From NCBI RefSeq assembly GCF_004765605.1, contig NZ_SRLC01000003.1:1-64000 (forward strand): a stretch of 64,000 bases of DNA, read 5' to 3'. Positions 16,965-24,667 of the stretch are shown in pieces. Position numbers and translations under genes: made by a program. Position 1 is the first letter of the stretch, and each line of letters opens with the position of its first letter. The notes beneath the pieces were generated by a model, which made no database searches, was not told the DNA's origin, and was given only the letters and a program-made list of their open reading frames with translations. This stretch comes from Hymenobacter aquaticus. Its GTDB lineage: Bacteria > Bacteroidota > Bacteroidia > Cytophagales > Hymenobacteraceae.

Positions 16965-17648
16965 TTACAACTTGCTGCCGTACGACAGGTCGCCGGCGTC
17001 GCCCAGGCCGGGCACGATGTAGGCCTGCTCGTTGAGGTGGTCATCCACGGCGGCCACCCAGAGCGTGGCTTCCGGGATTTCGCGCGTCACGTACTCCACT
17101 CCCTCGGGCGAGGCAATAACGGCGGCAATGTGCACCTGCCGGGGCTGGCCGAAGCGCAGCATGGCCCGGTAAGTCTGCACCAAGGACTTGCCGCTGGCCA
17201 GCATCGGGTCGGCCAGGATCAGCACCCGCTCGTCGAGGTTGGGCGCCGAGAGGTAGTCGACCTGCACCCGCACCTGCGAAGTACCCTCGATGCGGTAGGC
17301 GGCGGCAAAGGCGCTGGGCGACTGGTCGAAGTAGTTCAGGAAACCCTGGTGGAACGGCAGGCCGGCGCGCAGCACGGTGGCCAGCACCGGAAAGTCGCGC
17401 AGCTGCTTGCTGCTGGAGCTGGCCAGGGGCGTCTGCACCACTTTATCGGTGTAGCTGAGCTGGGAGCTGATGCGGTAGGCGATGATTTCGCCCAGGCGCT
17501 GCAGGTTGCGGCGAAAGCGCAGACTGTCGCGCTGCACGTCCACGTCGCGGAGCTCGGCCAGGAAATGATTGGCAATGGAGGGCTCGGCGCACACAATGTG
17601 CACGCGGTCGGCGGGGCTTGCGGAGGAGGAGGACTTTAGCGTTTCCAT
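16965..17648 (-). CDS. upp: Uracil phosphoribosyltransferase
   Basis: A 227-residue enzyme converting uracil and PRPP to UMP in pyrimidine salvage. The PRPP-binding loop is VLILADPMLASGKSLVQTYR (about residues 139-158), and the uracil-binding C terminus PGLGDAGDLSYGSKL is the family's usual ending. The N terminus has a short Ser-rich extension compared with the E. coli enzyme. Its first 13 bases overlap the end of the gene upstream, so both are probably translated from one message. Confidence 0.96.
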   Translation of the reverse strand: METLKSSSSASPADRVHIVCAEPSIANHFLAELRDVDVQRDSLRFRRNLQRLGEIIAYRISSQLSYTDKVVQTPLASSSSKQLRDFPVLATVLRAGLPFHQGFLNYFDQSPSAFAAAYRIEGTSQVRVQVDYLSAPNLDERVLILADPMLASGKSLVQTYRAMLRFGQPRQVHIAAVIASPEGVEYVTREIPEATLWVAAVDDHLNEQAYIVPGLGDAGDLSYGSKL

Positions 17649-18730
17649 GACAGATACCAGGGCTGACGGGTTTGGGTGAGGGCCGCGTAGGGCACGGGCC
17701 GCGCCCCGAAGTTGGCAAAAAAACGGGCAATGGACGGAATCATGCCGCCTTCGAAGTCGAGCACGAGGCCCGGCGAGGCGGCGTACTGCTGAATCAGGTG
17801 GTCGACGAGCAGCAGCGGGGCCGCCGCTTTCTTACCGGCCGGCGAGGCGGCGGCAAACAGGTAGATGATGACCCGCGGCGTGACGACAAACAGCGCGCCG
17901 GCCAGCAGTTCGCCGGTGTGCGGCGCCGCCACTTCCAGAATCCGTGTCTGCCCCAGGCTCTGCAAATTCGTGATAAGCTGGGTCAGCTGCCGGTAGTGGC
18001 GCGGTTTCAGGCTGGCCACCTCTCCGCCCTTGTGCTCCTGAAACAGGCGCAGCAGCGTGGACGGCGAGGAAGTTTCGGTAACCTGCAAGGGCTGCGCCAG
18101 CTGCTGATTCAGGCGCAGGCGGCGGCGGTAGTCGGCGGCGTAGCCTTGGTGCAGGACTTCGTAGCTGGCCTCCAGTGGCAGGCAGTAGGTTTGGCGCGTA
18201 GCCGCGCGCAGACCGGAAACCGGGGCGGCCAGCTGATTGGCGGTGTTCAGCTGGGTATAGAAGCGGCCGAAGTGCCCCACCGCCAAGGCCAGGTACTCTT
18301 CTACGGCGCGGTGCCGGCTGCCGGCGGTGGTCAGAAGGCCCAGCTGCTGGGTAAAGGCGGGCTGGTACGCCTCCCGGCCCCAGGGCCGCCACTTAGTAGG
18401 CAGCGGCAGCACCGACAGGTAGCGGCCCGACGCTTCATCCAGCTCCACCACGGCAGCCCAGCGGCCGGCCGTGGCCTGCAGCCACGCCGCCTGGGCGTAG
18501 GGCACGGGCTGCTCGGCGGCGGCCACGCAGGCATCCCAGGCAGCCAGGTCGAGGGCGGAAAACGGCAGGTAGTGCAGCGGCAAGGCGTACGGATCAGGCG
18601 AGAGTCGGAGGCGTAAAAGTAGGGCAATCCGCACGGGTTTCCCGCTTTCTGCCGTTTGCCACGTAAGCAGGTCGTCGGGCGCGAAGTAGAAGCGGGCGGC
18701 GTTAGTTTTCGGTCTGGTCCCAACTCCCAC
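17636..18730 (-). CDS. FemAB/GNAT-like acyltransferase family protein
   Basis: A 364-residue protein whose C-terminal half fits the GNAT/FemAB-like fold: YAADYRRRLRLNQQL, LLAGALFVVTPRVIIYLFAA, and LDFEGGMIPSIARFFANFGA. Related proteins in Bacteroidota are annotated as GNAT-family N-acetyltransferases; substrate unknown. The start is uncertain: the ATG at 18730 gives an unusual N terminus and sits against the promoter region of the divergent gene. A TTG at 18583 would begin at LPLHYLPFSALDLAAW, which looks like the family's normal opening. The gene overlaps upp by 13 bases and is upstream of it. Confidence 0.68.
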   Translation of the reverse strand: MGVGTRPKTNAARFYFAPDDLLTWQTAESGKPVRIALLLRLRLSPDPYALPLHYLPFSALDLAAWDACVAAAEQPVPYAQAAWLQATAGRWAAVVELDEASGRYLSVLPLPTKWRPWGREAYQPAFTQQLGLLTTAGSRHRAVEEYLALAVGHFGRFYTQLNTANQLAAPVSGLRAATRQTYCLPLEASYEVLHQGYAADYRRRLRLNQQLAQPLQVTETSSPSTLLRLFQEHKGGEVASLKPRHYRQLTQLITNLQSLGQTRILEVAAPHTGELLAGALFVVTPRVIIYLFAAASPAGKKAAAPLLLVDHLIQQYAASPGLVLDFEGGMIPSIARFFANFGARPVPYAALTQTRQPWYLSWKR

Positions 18731-18742
18731 CGTCGAACTGCG

Positions 18743-18750
18743 TAGGTTTG
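18743..18750 (+). promoter_or_regulatory. -7 element ahead of the Wzi-like gene
   Basis: TAGGTTTG fits TAnnTTTG and lies 43 bases before the ATG at 18793. No clear -33 partner is seen. Confidence 0.4.
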
Positions 18751-18792
18751 CCCCGCCGGGGGCCCTTACCAGCTGCGCGGCCTCCCGTTCTT

Positions 18793-20682
18793 ATGAAAAA
18801 ACCGCTAATCCTTGTAGTGTCTGCCCTGAGCCTGCTGGCCAGCCGCGCCTCGGCCCAGACCACGCCGCCCCCGGCCAAAGACCCCGACGCGGTCTGGCTG
18901 ATTTTTGACCATCCGCTCGACCCCAAGCAGCCCGCCGCTCCCAAGCCGGCCGAAACGCCGGCCAGCACCGTCGCGCCGTCGGCGGCCGTAGTGCCGGCCA
19001 CCGCGCCTAGCCCCGGCCTCAACCCGGCCAAAACCACCCAGGGCAGCACCTACGTCCCGCTCGACCCGGACACCTACCGCCTCATCGACCGGTACGCCAT
19101 TAAGTACGGCCCCGATTCGCTCGGCGACCCCTACACGGCCGTGCGGCCCTACCACCGGGCCGGCGTGGCGCGCCTGGCCGAGCGGGTGCTGAACGACAAC
19201 GGCGCGGCCAGCCCGCTGTCGGCCGCCGACCGGTTCAACGCCGAATACCTGGCCCGCGACAACTGGAACTACTCGGCGCAGGGCACCGCGCTGAACGAGA
19301 GCAAAAAGAGCTTTCTGACGTATTTCTACCGCAATCAGTCGGACCTGTTCCACGTCGAGACGAAGGACTTCACGTTGCGCGTGAATCCGGTGGTGTACTT
19401 CCAGGCCGGTAAGGATACCGACAGTGACGGGCTGCGCTACACCAACACCCGCGGCATTCAGGTGGAAGGCACCGTGGATGGCCGCCTGGGCTTCTACACC
19501 TTCGTGGCCGACAACCAGATGGCCGTGCCCGCCTACGTGCAGAACCGCGTGGTGCGCGACACGATTGTGCCCCACGAAGGCTACTGGAAGTATTTCAAGG
19601 GCAAAACCGACCAGTACGACTTCCTCTCGGCCCGGGGCTACCTGACCTACGCGGCCACCAAGCACATCAACGTGCAGCTGGGCCACGACCGGAATTTCAT
19701 CGGCAACGGCTACCGCTCCCTGATTTTGTCGGACTACTCGGCGCCCTATTTCTTTCTGAAGCTGAATACCCGCATCTGGAAGTTCAACTACCAGAACCTG
19801 TTTGCCGAGCTGACCGCCGACCGCCGGGAAGCCGACCAGGTGTATCCTAAAAAGTACATGGCCCTGCACCACCTGAGCCTCGACGTGACGCCGACCTTCA
19901 ACGTGGGCGTGTTCGAGTCGGTGATGTTCTCGCGCGGCAAAGGCCGCTTTGAGCTGCAATACCTGAACCCGATTATCTTCTACCGCAGCGTGGAGCAGCA
20001 GATCGGCTCGGAAGACAACTCCCTGCTGGGCCTGGACTTCAAGTGGAACATTCTGCGCCGGGGCCAGATCTACGGGCAGGTGGTGCTCGACGAGCTGGTG
20101 GTGAGCCAGATTCGCTCCGGCAACGGCTGGTGGGCCAACAAGCAGGCCTTCCAGCTGGGCGGCAAGTACCTCGACGTGGCCGGCATCAAGAACCTGGACT
20201 TGCAGGCCGAGTTCAACTACATCCGGCCCTACACCTACCAGCACGAAGACCAGTACCGCAACTACCAGCACTACCAGCAGCCCCTGGCTCACCCGATGGG
20301 CGCCAACCTCTACGAGCTGCTGGGCATCGTCAGCTACCAGCCCCTGCCCCGCCTGAACGTGGTGGCCAAGGGCTTCTACACCAAGCAGGGCCTCGACAAC
20401 GTGCCTAACGTGGACCCCGAGCCCAACTACGGCGGCAACGTGCTGAAGCCCTACACCACCCGCGTGAGCGAGTACGGCAACAGCGTGGGCCAGGGCAACT
20501 CCACCCAGCTGCTGCACACCGACCTGACGGCCAGCTACATGGTGAAGCACAACCTGTGGCTCGACGCCAAGCAGATCGTGCGCCGCCAGACCGGGGCCGC
20601 CACGGCCATGGGCAACGGCACCGAAGCCTTTTTCTCGGTAGCCTTGCGCTGGAACATTGCCCAGCGCCTGCACGAGTTTTAA
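18793..20682 (+). CDS. Outer membrane beta-barrel protein, Wzi capsule-assembly-like
   Basis: A 629-residue exported protein: signal peptide MKKPLILVVSALSLLASRAS, then a Pro/Ala-rich linker (to about residue 85), then a long region of alternating aromatic beta strands ending in Phe (AQRLHEF), as outer membrane barrels do. The segment NVQLGHDRNFIGNGYRSLIL and the later GLDFKWNILRRGQIYGQVVLD are features I associate with Bacteroidota proteins annotated as capsule assembly Wzi family. That link is from memory. The ATG at 18793 is used since the upstream frame to 18748 adds no signal peptide. A strong terminator follows. Confidence 0.7.
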   Translation: MKKPLILVVSALSLLASRASAQTTPPPAKDPDAVWLIFDHPLDPKQPAAPKPAETPASTVAPSAAVVPATAPSPGLNPAKTTQGSTYVPLDPDTYRLIDRYAIKYGPDSLGDPYTAVRPYHRAGVARLAERVLNDNGAASPLSAADRFNAEYLARDNWNYSAQGTALNESKKSFLTYFYRNQSDLFHVETKDFTLRVNPVVYFQAGKDTDSDGLRYTNTRGIQVEGTVDGRLGFYTFVADNQMAVPAYVQNRVVRDTIVPHEGYWKYFKGKTDQYDFLSARGYLTYAATKHINVQLGHDRNFIGNGYRSLILSDYSAPYFFLKLNTRIWKFNYQNLFAELTADRREADQVYPKKYMALHHLSLDVTPTFNVGVFESVMFSRGKGRFELQYLNPIIFYRSVEQQIGSEDNSLLGLDFKWNILRRGQIYGQVVLDELVVSQIRSGNGWWANKQAFQLGGKYLDVAGIKNLDLQAEFNYIRPYTYQHEDQYRNYQHYQQPLAHPMGANLYELLGIVSYQPLPRLNVVAKGFYTKQGLDNVPNVDPEPNYGGNVLKPYTTRVSEYGNSVGQGNSTQLLHTDLTASYMVKHNLWLDAKQIVRRQTGAATAMGNGTEAFFSVALRWNIAQRLHEF

Positions 20683-20699
20683 GCCGACCGATTTACCAG

Positions 20700-20754
20700 C
20701 AAAAAAGCCCGGGGCTGCTTCCCAACTGCGGAAAGCGGCCCCGGGCTTTTTTGC
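20700..20754. terminator. Bidirectional terminator
   Basis: AAAAAAGCCCGGGGC and its complement, GC-rich with a bulge and flanked by A and T runs, between two convergent genes. Confidence 0.85.
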
Positions 20755-20765
20755 TGGGCCAACCC

Positions 20766-21212
20766 TCAGCCCGTGACCCGCAGCGTGTTGCCGGTCTGCG
20801 TCACGGTGTACTTTTTCAGGGCCCGGGTGGCGGGGCCGCCGGCCACGGTGCCGTCACTGTTGAACAGGGAGCCGTGGTTGGGGCACAGAAAGTTGCTGGC
20901 GCTGGCCTGGTACACGATGGTAAAGCCTTCGTGGGTGCAGGGGGCCTGCACAGCAATGTAGGTGCCGTCGGTGAGCTTGGCCACGATAACGCGGCGGCTG
21001 GCCCCGTAGACGTAGCCGATGGCCGGGTTGTTCAGGTCCGCGTTGGCCGGGTCCGTCAGGTCGAGGGTGAAGTCGACGCCGGTAGCGCCGCCGGTGCCGC
21101 CGTTGTCGGGGGCCGGGTCGCCGCCCTTGCTGGAGCAGCCGCCCAGGCAGCCGGTGGCCAGCACGGCAACGGCGCCCATGCCGAAAAGCTGAATAAATTC
21201 TTTGCGTTCCAT
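20766..21212 (-). CDS. Rieske [2Fe-2S] lipoprotein
   Basis: A 148-residue Rieske-type iron-sulfur protein. The two cluster-binding motifs are C92-T-H94 (APCTHEGF) and C110-P-N-H113 (FLCPNHGSLF). The N terminus MERKEFIQLFGMGAVAVLATGC is a lipoprotein signal with Cys22 as the lipid site, followed by a Gly/Asp-rich linker, so the domain is probably held at the outer face of a membrane. It is not next to cytochrome bc genes; it is likely an electron carrier of unknown partner. It is divergent from the ABC exporter. Confidence 0.9.
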   Translation of the reverse strand: MERKEFIQLFGMGAVAVLATGCLGGCSSKGGDPAPDNGGTGGATGVDFTLDLTDPANADLNNPAIGYVYGASRRVIVAKLTDGTYIAVQAPCTHEGFTIVYQASASNFLCPNHGSLFNSDGTVAGGPATRALKKYTVTQTGNTLRVTG

Positions 21213-21243
21213 CCGAGTTAGAGCAGGTATGGCCGGAAAAGCC

Positions 21244-21275
21244 GTGGAAGAATAGTTGTTGTTCTATTCTTCCAC
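21244..21275. promoter_or_regulatory. 12-bp perfect dyad between divergent genes
   Basis: GTGGAAGAATAG (21244-21255) and its exact complement (21264-21275) around an 8-nt spacer. It lies 32 bases upstream of the Rieske start and 68 bases upstream of the exporter start. No terminator context exists here, so a shared operator is plausible. Confidence 0.5.
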
Positions 21276-21326
21276 TCGGAAGCGGCAGGGCAAAAGGTTG
21301 CCTGGGCGCGCCACCAGAATCGGGGC

Positions 21327-21334
21327 TACCTTTG
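21327..21334 (+). promoter_or_regulatory. -7 element of the ABC exporter gene
   Basis: TACCTTTG, a perfect -7 box, lies 8 bases before the ATG at 21343. The transcript would have almost no leader. No TTG stands at the expected -33 distance. Confidence 0.5.
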
Positions 21335-21342
21335 CGGCCTCC

Positions 21343-23181
21343 ATGAAGACCTACCTCCGCATCCTGCAATACGCGCGGCCCTTCGCCGATTTTCTGCCGC
21401 TATACCTGCTCTACACCGTGCTGGGCATCTTTTTCGGCATCGGCAACCTGGCCCTGGTCATCCCGATGCTGAACGTGCTGTTCGAGAAAACCAGCACGCT
21501 CAACGCCCCGGCCGCGCTGCCCGACTTTGCCCTCACGCTGGACTACGTCACCAGCACGTTCAACTACTACTTCGCCCAGGTCATTGCCAGCTACGGCAAG
21601 CTCGGGGCCCTGCTGTTCGTGTGCCTGGTGCTCATTACGTCGGTGTTCTTCAGCAACGTGTTCCGCTACCTGAGCCTGCGCATCGCGGCCCGCGTCCGGT
21701 CCCGGGTGATTCGCAACCTGCGCCGCGACCTGTACCACCGCGTGATTCAGCTGCCGCTGGGCTACTTTTCCACCGGCCGCAAGGGCGACATGATGTCGCG
21801 CTTCACCAACGACGTGCAGGAAGTGGAAATTTCGGTGGTGAATACCCTGCAAGGCGTCGTGCGCGACCCGCTCTACATCGTGGCCTACTTCGTGGTGCTG
21901 TTTTACATGTCGGCCAAGCTCACCTTCTTTTCCCTGGTACTGCTGCCGATTTCGGGCGGCATTATTGCGGCCCTGGCTAAGCGCCTGCGCACCCAGGCCA
22001 AAACCAGCCAGGGCACCCTGGGCTCCATGCTGTCGGTGATTGACGAAACGCTGGGCGGCCTGCGCGTCATCAAGGCCTTCAATGCCCAGGAGTACATCAA
22101 GGGCAAGTTTGAGGAGCAGAACGACCAGTACGCCCGCACCTCCCGCCGCATCGACAACATCCGGGACCTGGCCTCGCCCTTTTCCGAGTTTGCCGGCGTG
22201 CTGGTGGTAGCCGGCCTGCTCTACTTCGGCGGCACGCTCATTCTGGGCGGCAACTCCGACCTGGCCGCGGCCCCGTTCATCACCTACATCATCATGTTTT
22301 CGCAGGTGCTCACGCCGGCCAAGTCCCTGTCGTCGTCGTTTGGCAACATCCAGCGCGGCCTGGTCGCCGGCGAGCGGGTGCTGAGCATCATTGACACCGA
22401 GCCGGCCATTCGCGACAAGCCCGGCGCCCAGCTGCTGCCCGCCTTCCAGCACCAGATTGAGCTGCGCAACCTGCAGTTCAGCTACGGCGACACGCCCGTG
22501 CTGCAAGACATCAACCTGGTTATCCCGAAGGGCAAAACCGTGGCCCTGGTAGGGCCCTCGGGCGGGGGCAAAAGCACCCTGGCCGACCTGCTGCCCCGCT
22601 TCTACGACCCCACCGGCGGCCAGCTGCTCATCGACGGCCACGAGGTGCGCGACTGCACCATTCACTCCGTGCGCGACCAGATGGGCATCGTGACCCAGGA
22701 AAGCATCCTGTTCAACGACACGATTTTCAACAACATCCGCTTCAACACCCAGGCCACCGACGAGCAGGTGATAGAGGCCGCCAAAATTGCCAACGCCCAC
22801 GAGTTCATCATGCAAAGCCCCGACGGTTACCAGACGCTTATCGGCGACCGGGGCAGCCGGCTTTCCGGCGGGCAGCGCCAGCGCCTGAGCATTGCCCGGG
22901 CCATCCTGCGCAACCCGCCCATCCTGATTCTGGACGAAGCCACCTCCGCCCTCGACACCGAGTCGGAAAAGCTGGTGCAGGAGGCCCTGACGCGCCTGAT
23001 GCAGAACCGCACGTCCCTGGTTATTGCCCACCGTCTGAGCACCATTCAGCACGCCGACGAAATCGTGGTGCTCCAGCAGGGCCGCATCGTGGAGCGCGGC
23101 TCGCACGAGGAGCTGCTGCGGCGCGAAGGCGGCGTGTATCAGCGCCTGAACACGATGCAAACCAACGGCGTGCTGCCGTAG
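21343..23181 (+). CDS. ABC exporter, fused permease-ATPase (MsbA-like)
   Basis: A 612-residue half-transporter. Residues 1-330 hold six membrane segments of the type I exporter fold; residues about 370-612 hold the ATPase with Walker A GPSGGGKST, signature LSGGQRQRLSIARA, Walker B LILDEATSALD and the H-loop AHRLST. It would act as a homodimer. MsbA-type lipid A-core flipping is the usual annotation for such proteins in Bacteroidota, but drug or lipid export is equally possible. The start at 21343 follows the -7 box by 8 bases; the longer frame from 21256 has no support. Confidence 0.92.
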   Translation: MKTYLRILQYARPFADFLPLYLLYTVLGIFFGIGNLALVIPMLNVLFEKTSTLNAPAALPDFALTLDYVTSTFNYYFAQVIASYGKLGALLFVCLVLITSVFFSNVFRYLSLRIAARVRSRVIRNLRRDLYHRVIQLPLGYFSTGRKGDMMSRFTNDVQEVEISVVNTLQGVVRDPLYIVAYFVVLFYMSAKLTFFSLVLLPISGGIIAALAKRLRTQAKTSQGTLGSMLSVIDETLGGLRVIKAFNAQEYIKGKFEEQNDQYARTSRRIDNIRDLASPFSEFAGVLVVAGLLYFGGTLILGGNSDLAAAPFITYIIMFSQVLTPAKSLSSSFGNIQRGLVAGERVLSIIDTEPAIRDKPGAQLLPAFQHQIELRNLQFSYGDTPVLQDINLVIPKGKTVALVGPSGGGKSTLADLLPRFYDPTGGQLLIDGHEVRDCTIHSVRDQMGIVTQESILFNDTIFNNIRFNTQATDEQVIEAAKIANAHEFIMQSPDGYQTLIGDRGSRLSGGQRQRLSIARAILRNPPILILDEATSALDTESEKLVQEALTRLMQNRTSLVIAHRLSTIQHADEIVVLQQGRIVERGSHEELLRREGGVYQRLNTMQTNGVLP

Positions 23182-23209
23182 CCTTTCGCTGCCCGCCGCA
23201 AGCCAGAAA

Positions 23210-23240
23210 ACGAGCCCCGGCCAACTGTGCCGGGGTTCTT
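23210..23240 (+). terminator. Terminator of the ABC exporter gene
   Basis: GCCCCGGC pairs with GCCGGGGT across 7 nt, followed by a short T-rich stretch. Confidence 0.65.
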
Positions 23241-23371
23241 TGCGTTTATGCGCACACCGCCGGCTATATTCCGCCGCCGCTAGATTGGCAAAACGATATA
23301 TTTAGTGCGCCAACGAGGCGGCCGCGCGGCACTGCTGCCGGCTTTTCCCACACCCTAGCTTCTCCCCTCCT

Positions 23372-23935
23372 ATGCTTGCTCTCAAACGCCTGGTAACGAT
23401 TCTGGTGATGGTGTACCTGCTGCTGGCGCTGCTGTTCATCTTCAGCCCCGCCACCCGCGACACCTTTGCCTCGGCCTTCAACCTCAGCGGCGACGCCGGC
23501 CTGGCCACGTTCTACAACACGCTCTTCATCGTCGGGGCCGCGCTGCTGGCGCTGCACCTCATCACCGAAAACATGGACAGCGCCCTGCTGCGCCGCGAAA
23601 CCTCGGTGCTCAACGGCAAAATCAACGAGCTGAAAGCCAAGCTCTACGACCAGCAGATTGACCAGCGCGAGCGGGAGTTTCAGCAGCGCGCTACCACCGC
23701 GGCGCCCGTGGTTCCGGCCGCGGCGTATCAGCCGGGCCCGGCAGCTCCCGCGCCGGTTTACATCGACTCGGCTATTCCCCCGGCCCACGGCGGCACTGCT
23801 ACGCCCGGCCACGACGTGGAGCATCCCACGTTCCCGCAGTCGGACCCCGGCCTGATGAATGCGCCGGTGCAACAGCCCAACACGATTATTCATCCCAATA
23901 CCAGTCCGAACCCCGACAACCGGACTACGTTGTAA
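23372..23935 (+). CDS. Membrane protein with coiled coil and Pro-rich tail
   Basis: An unrecognised 187-residue protein. Two N-terminal hydrophobic segments (about residues 8-26 and 48-64) form a hairpin in the membrane. A charged helical stretch (ETSVLNGKINELKAKLYDQQ to about residue 110) looks like a short coiled coil. The last 75 residues are rich in Pro, Ala and Asn and probably disordered. It precedes gmhA by 9 bases, in the same direction, so the two are likely co-transcribed. No function assigned. Confidence 0.65.
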   Translation: MLALKRLVTILVMVYLLLALLFIFSPATRDTFASAFNLSGDAGLATFYNTLFIVGAALLALHLITENMDSALLRRETSVLNGKINELKAKLYDQQIDQREREFQQRATTAAPVVPAAAYQPGPAAPAPVYIDSAIPPAHGGTATPGHDVEHPTFPQSDPGLMNAPVQQPNTIIHPNTSPNPDNRTTL

Positions 23936-23944
23936 CTTTGCGGC

Positions 23945-24541
23945 GTGACTGCACCCCTAACTGACCTGATTCGCGCCGAGCTGACCGAAGCGCGCACCGT
24001 GCTCGACCGTTTTCTGGCCGACCCCGAAAACCTGTCGCGCATCGAGCAAGCCGCCCGCCTGATGGCTGCCAGCCTCCGGCAACACGGCAAAATCCTGAGC
24101 TGCGGCAACGGCGGCTCGCTCTGCGACGCCCAGCACTTCGCCGAGGAGCTCAGCGGCCGCTACCGCCAGGACCGCCCCGCTCTGGGCGCCATTGCCCTCA
24201 CCGAGGCCTCGCACATGAGCTGCGTAGCCAACGACTACGGCTATGAGCACGTGTTCAGCCGCTACGTGCAAGCCCTGGGCCGCCCCGGCGACGTGCTGCT
24301 GGCCATCAGCACCAGCGGCAACTCGCCCAACGTGCTGCGCGCCGCCGAAGCCGCCAAGGCCGGCGGCATGCAGGTAGTGAGCCTCACCGGCAAGGACGGC
24401 GGCCTGCTGGCCGGCCTCAGCGACGTGGAAATCAGGGCCCCGCACAGCGGCTACGCCGACCGGGTGCAGGAAATCCACATCAAGGCCATCCACATTCTGA
24501 TTCTGCTGATTGAGCAGCTGGTAGCCGAGCACGCTTCGTAG
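23945..24541 (+). CDS. gmhA: Phosphoheptose isomerase
   Basis: A 198-residue SIS-domain enzyme that converts sedoheptulose 7-phosphate to D-glycero-D-manno-heptose 7-phosphate, the first step to LPS core heptose. Recognisable segments are ILSCGNGGSLCDAQHFAEEL, LAISTSGNSPNVL and GYADRVQEIHIKAIHILI; the His and Glu residues in the first and last of these supply the metal and catalytic site. The start is GTG at 23945; it aligns with the start of the E. coli enzyme. The other heptose genes (gmhB, hldE) are not nearby. Confidence 0.94.
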   Translation: MTAPLTDLIRAELTEARTVLDRFLADPENLSRIEQAARLMAASLRQHGKILSCGNGGSLCDAQHFAEELSGRYRQDRPALGAIALTEASHMSCVANDYGYEHVFSRYVQALGRPGDVLLAISTSGNSPNVLRAAEAAKAGGMQVVSLTGKDGGLLAGLSDVEIRAPHSGYADRVQEIHIKAIHILILLIEQLVAEHAS

Positions 24542-24562
24542 TTCCGGCTTTTCCACCGAGTT

Positions 24563-24596
24563 TAAAGCCAGCTCCGCCAGGGGCTGGCTTTTTCTG
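24563..24596 (+). terminator. Terminator of gmhA
   Basis: AAGCCAGC stem with complement GCTGGCTT and a T run, 22 bases after the stop codon. Confidence 0.75.
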
Positions 24597-24667
24597 TGTT
24601 ACTCCACCATTACTCTCCTATCTTAGCTCCCAGGTTCTTATTTCTTATCGTCTTATCCGTTACATCC

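Noticed and set aside
18805..20673. A 622-codon frame antisense to the Wzi-like gene
   Set aside because: Shadow frame with the same artificial Val/His/Gly composition; the plus strand has a signal peptide and barrel pattern.
21400..23160. A 586-codon frame antisense to the ABC exporter
   Set aside because: The plus strand has all ABC motifs; the antisense translation has none.
23933..23940. TAACTTTG as a promoter giving a leaderless gmhA message
   Set aside because: It matches the -7 consensus and lies 4 bases before the GTG, but it overlaps the stop codon of the upstream gene and has no TTG at -33. Co-transcription with the upstream gene explains gmhA expression better.
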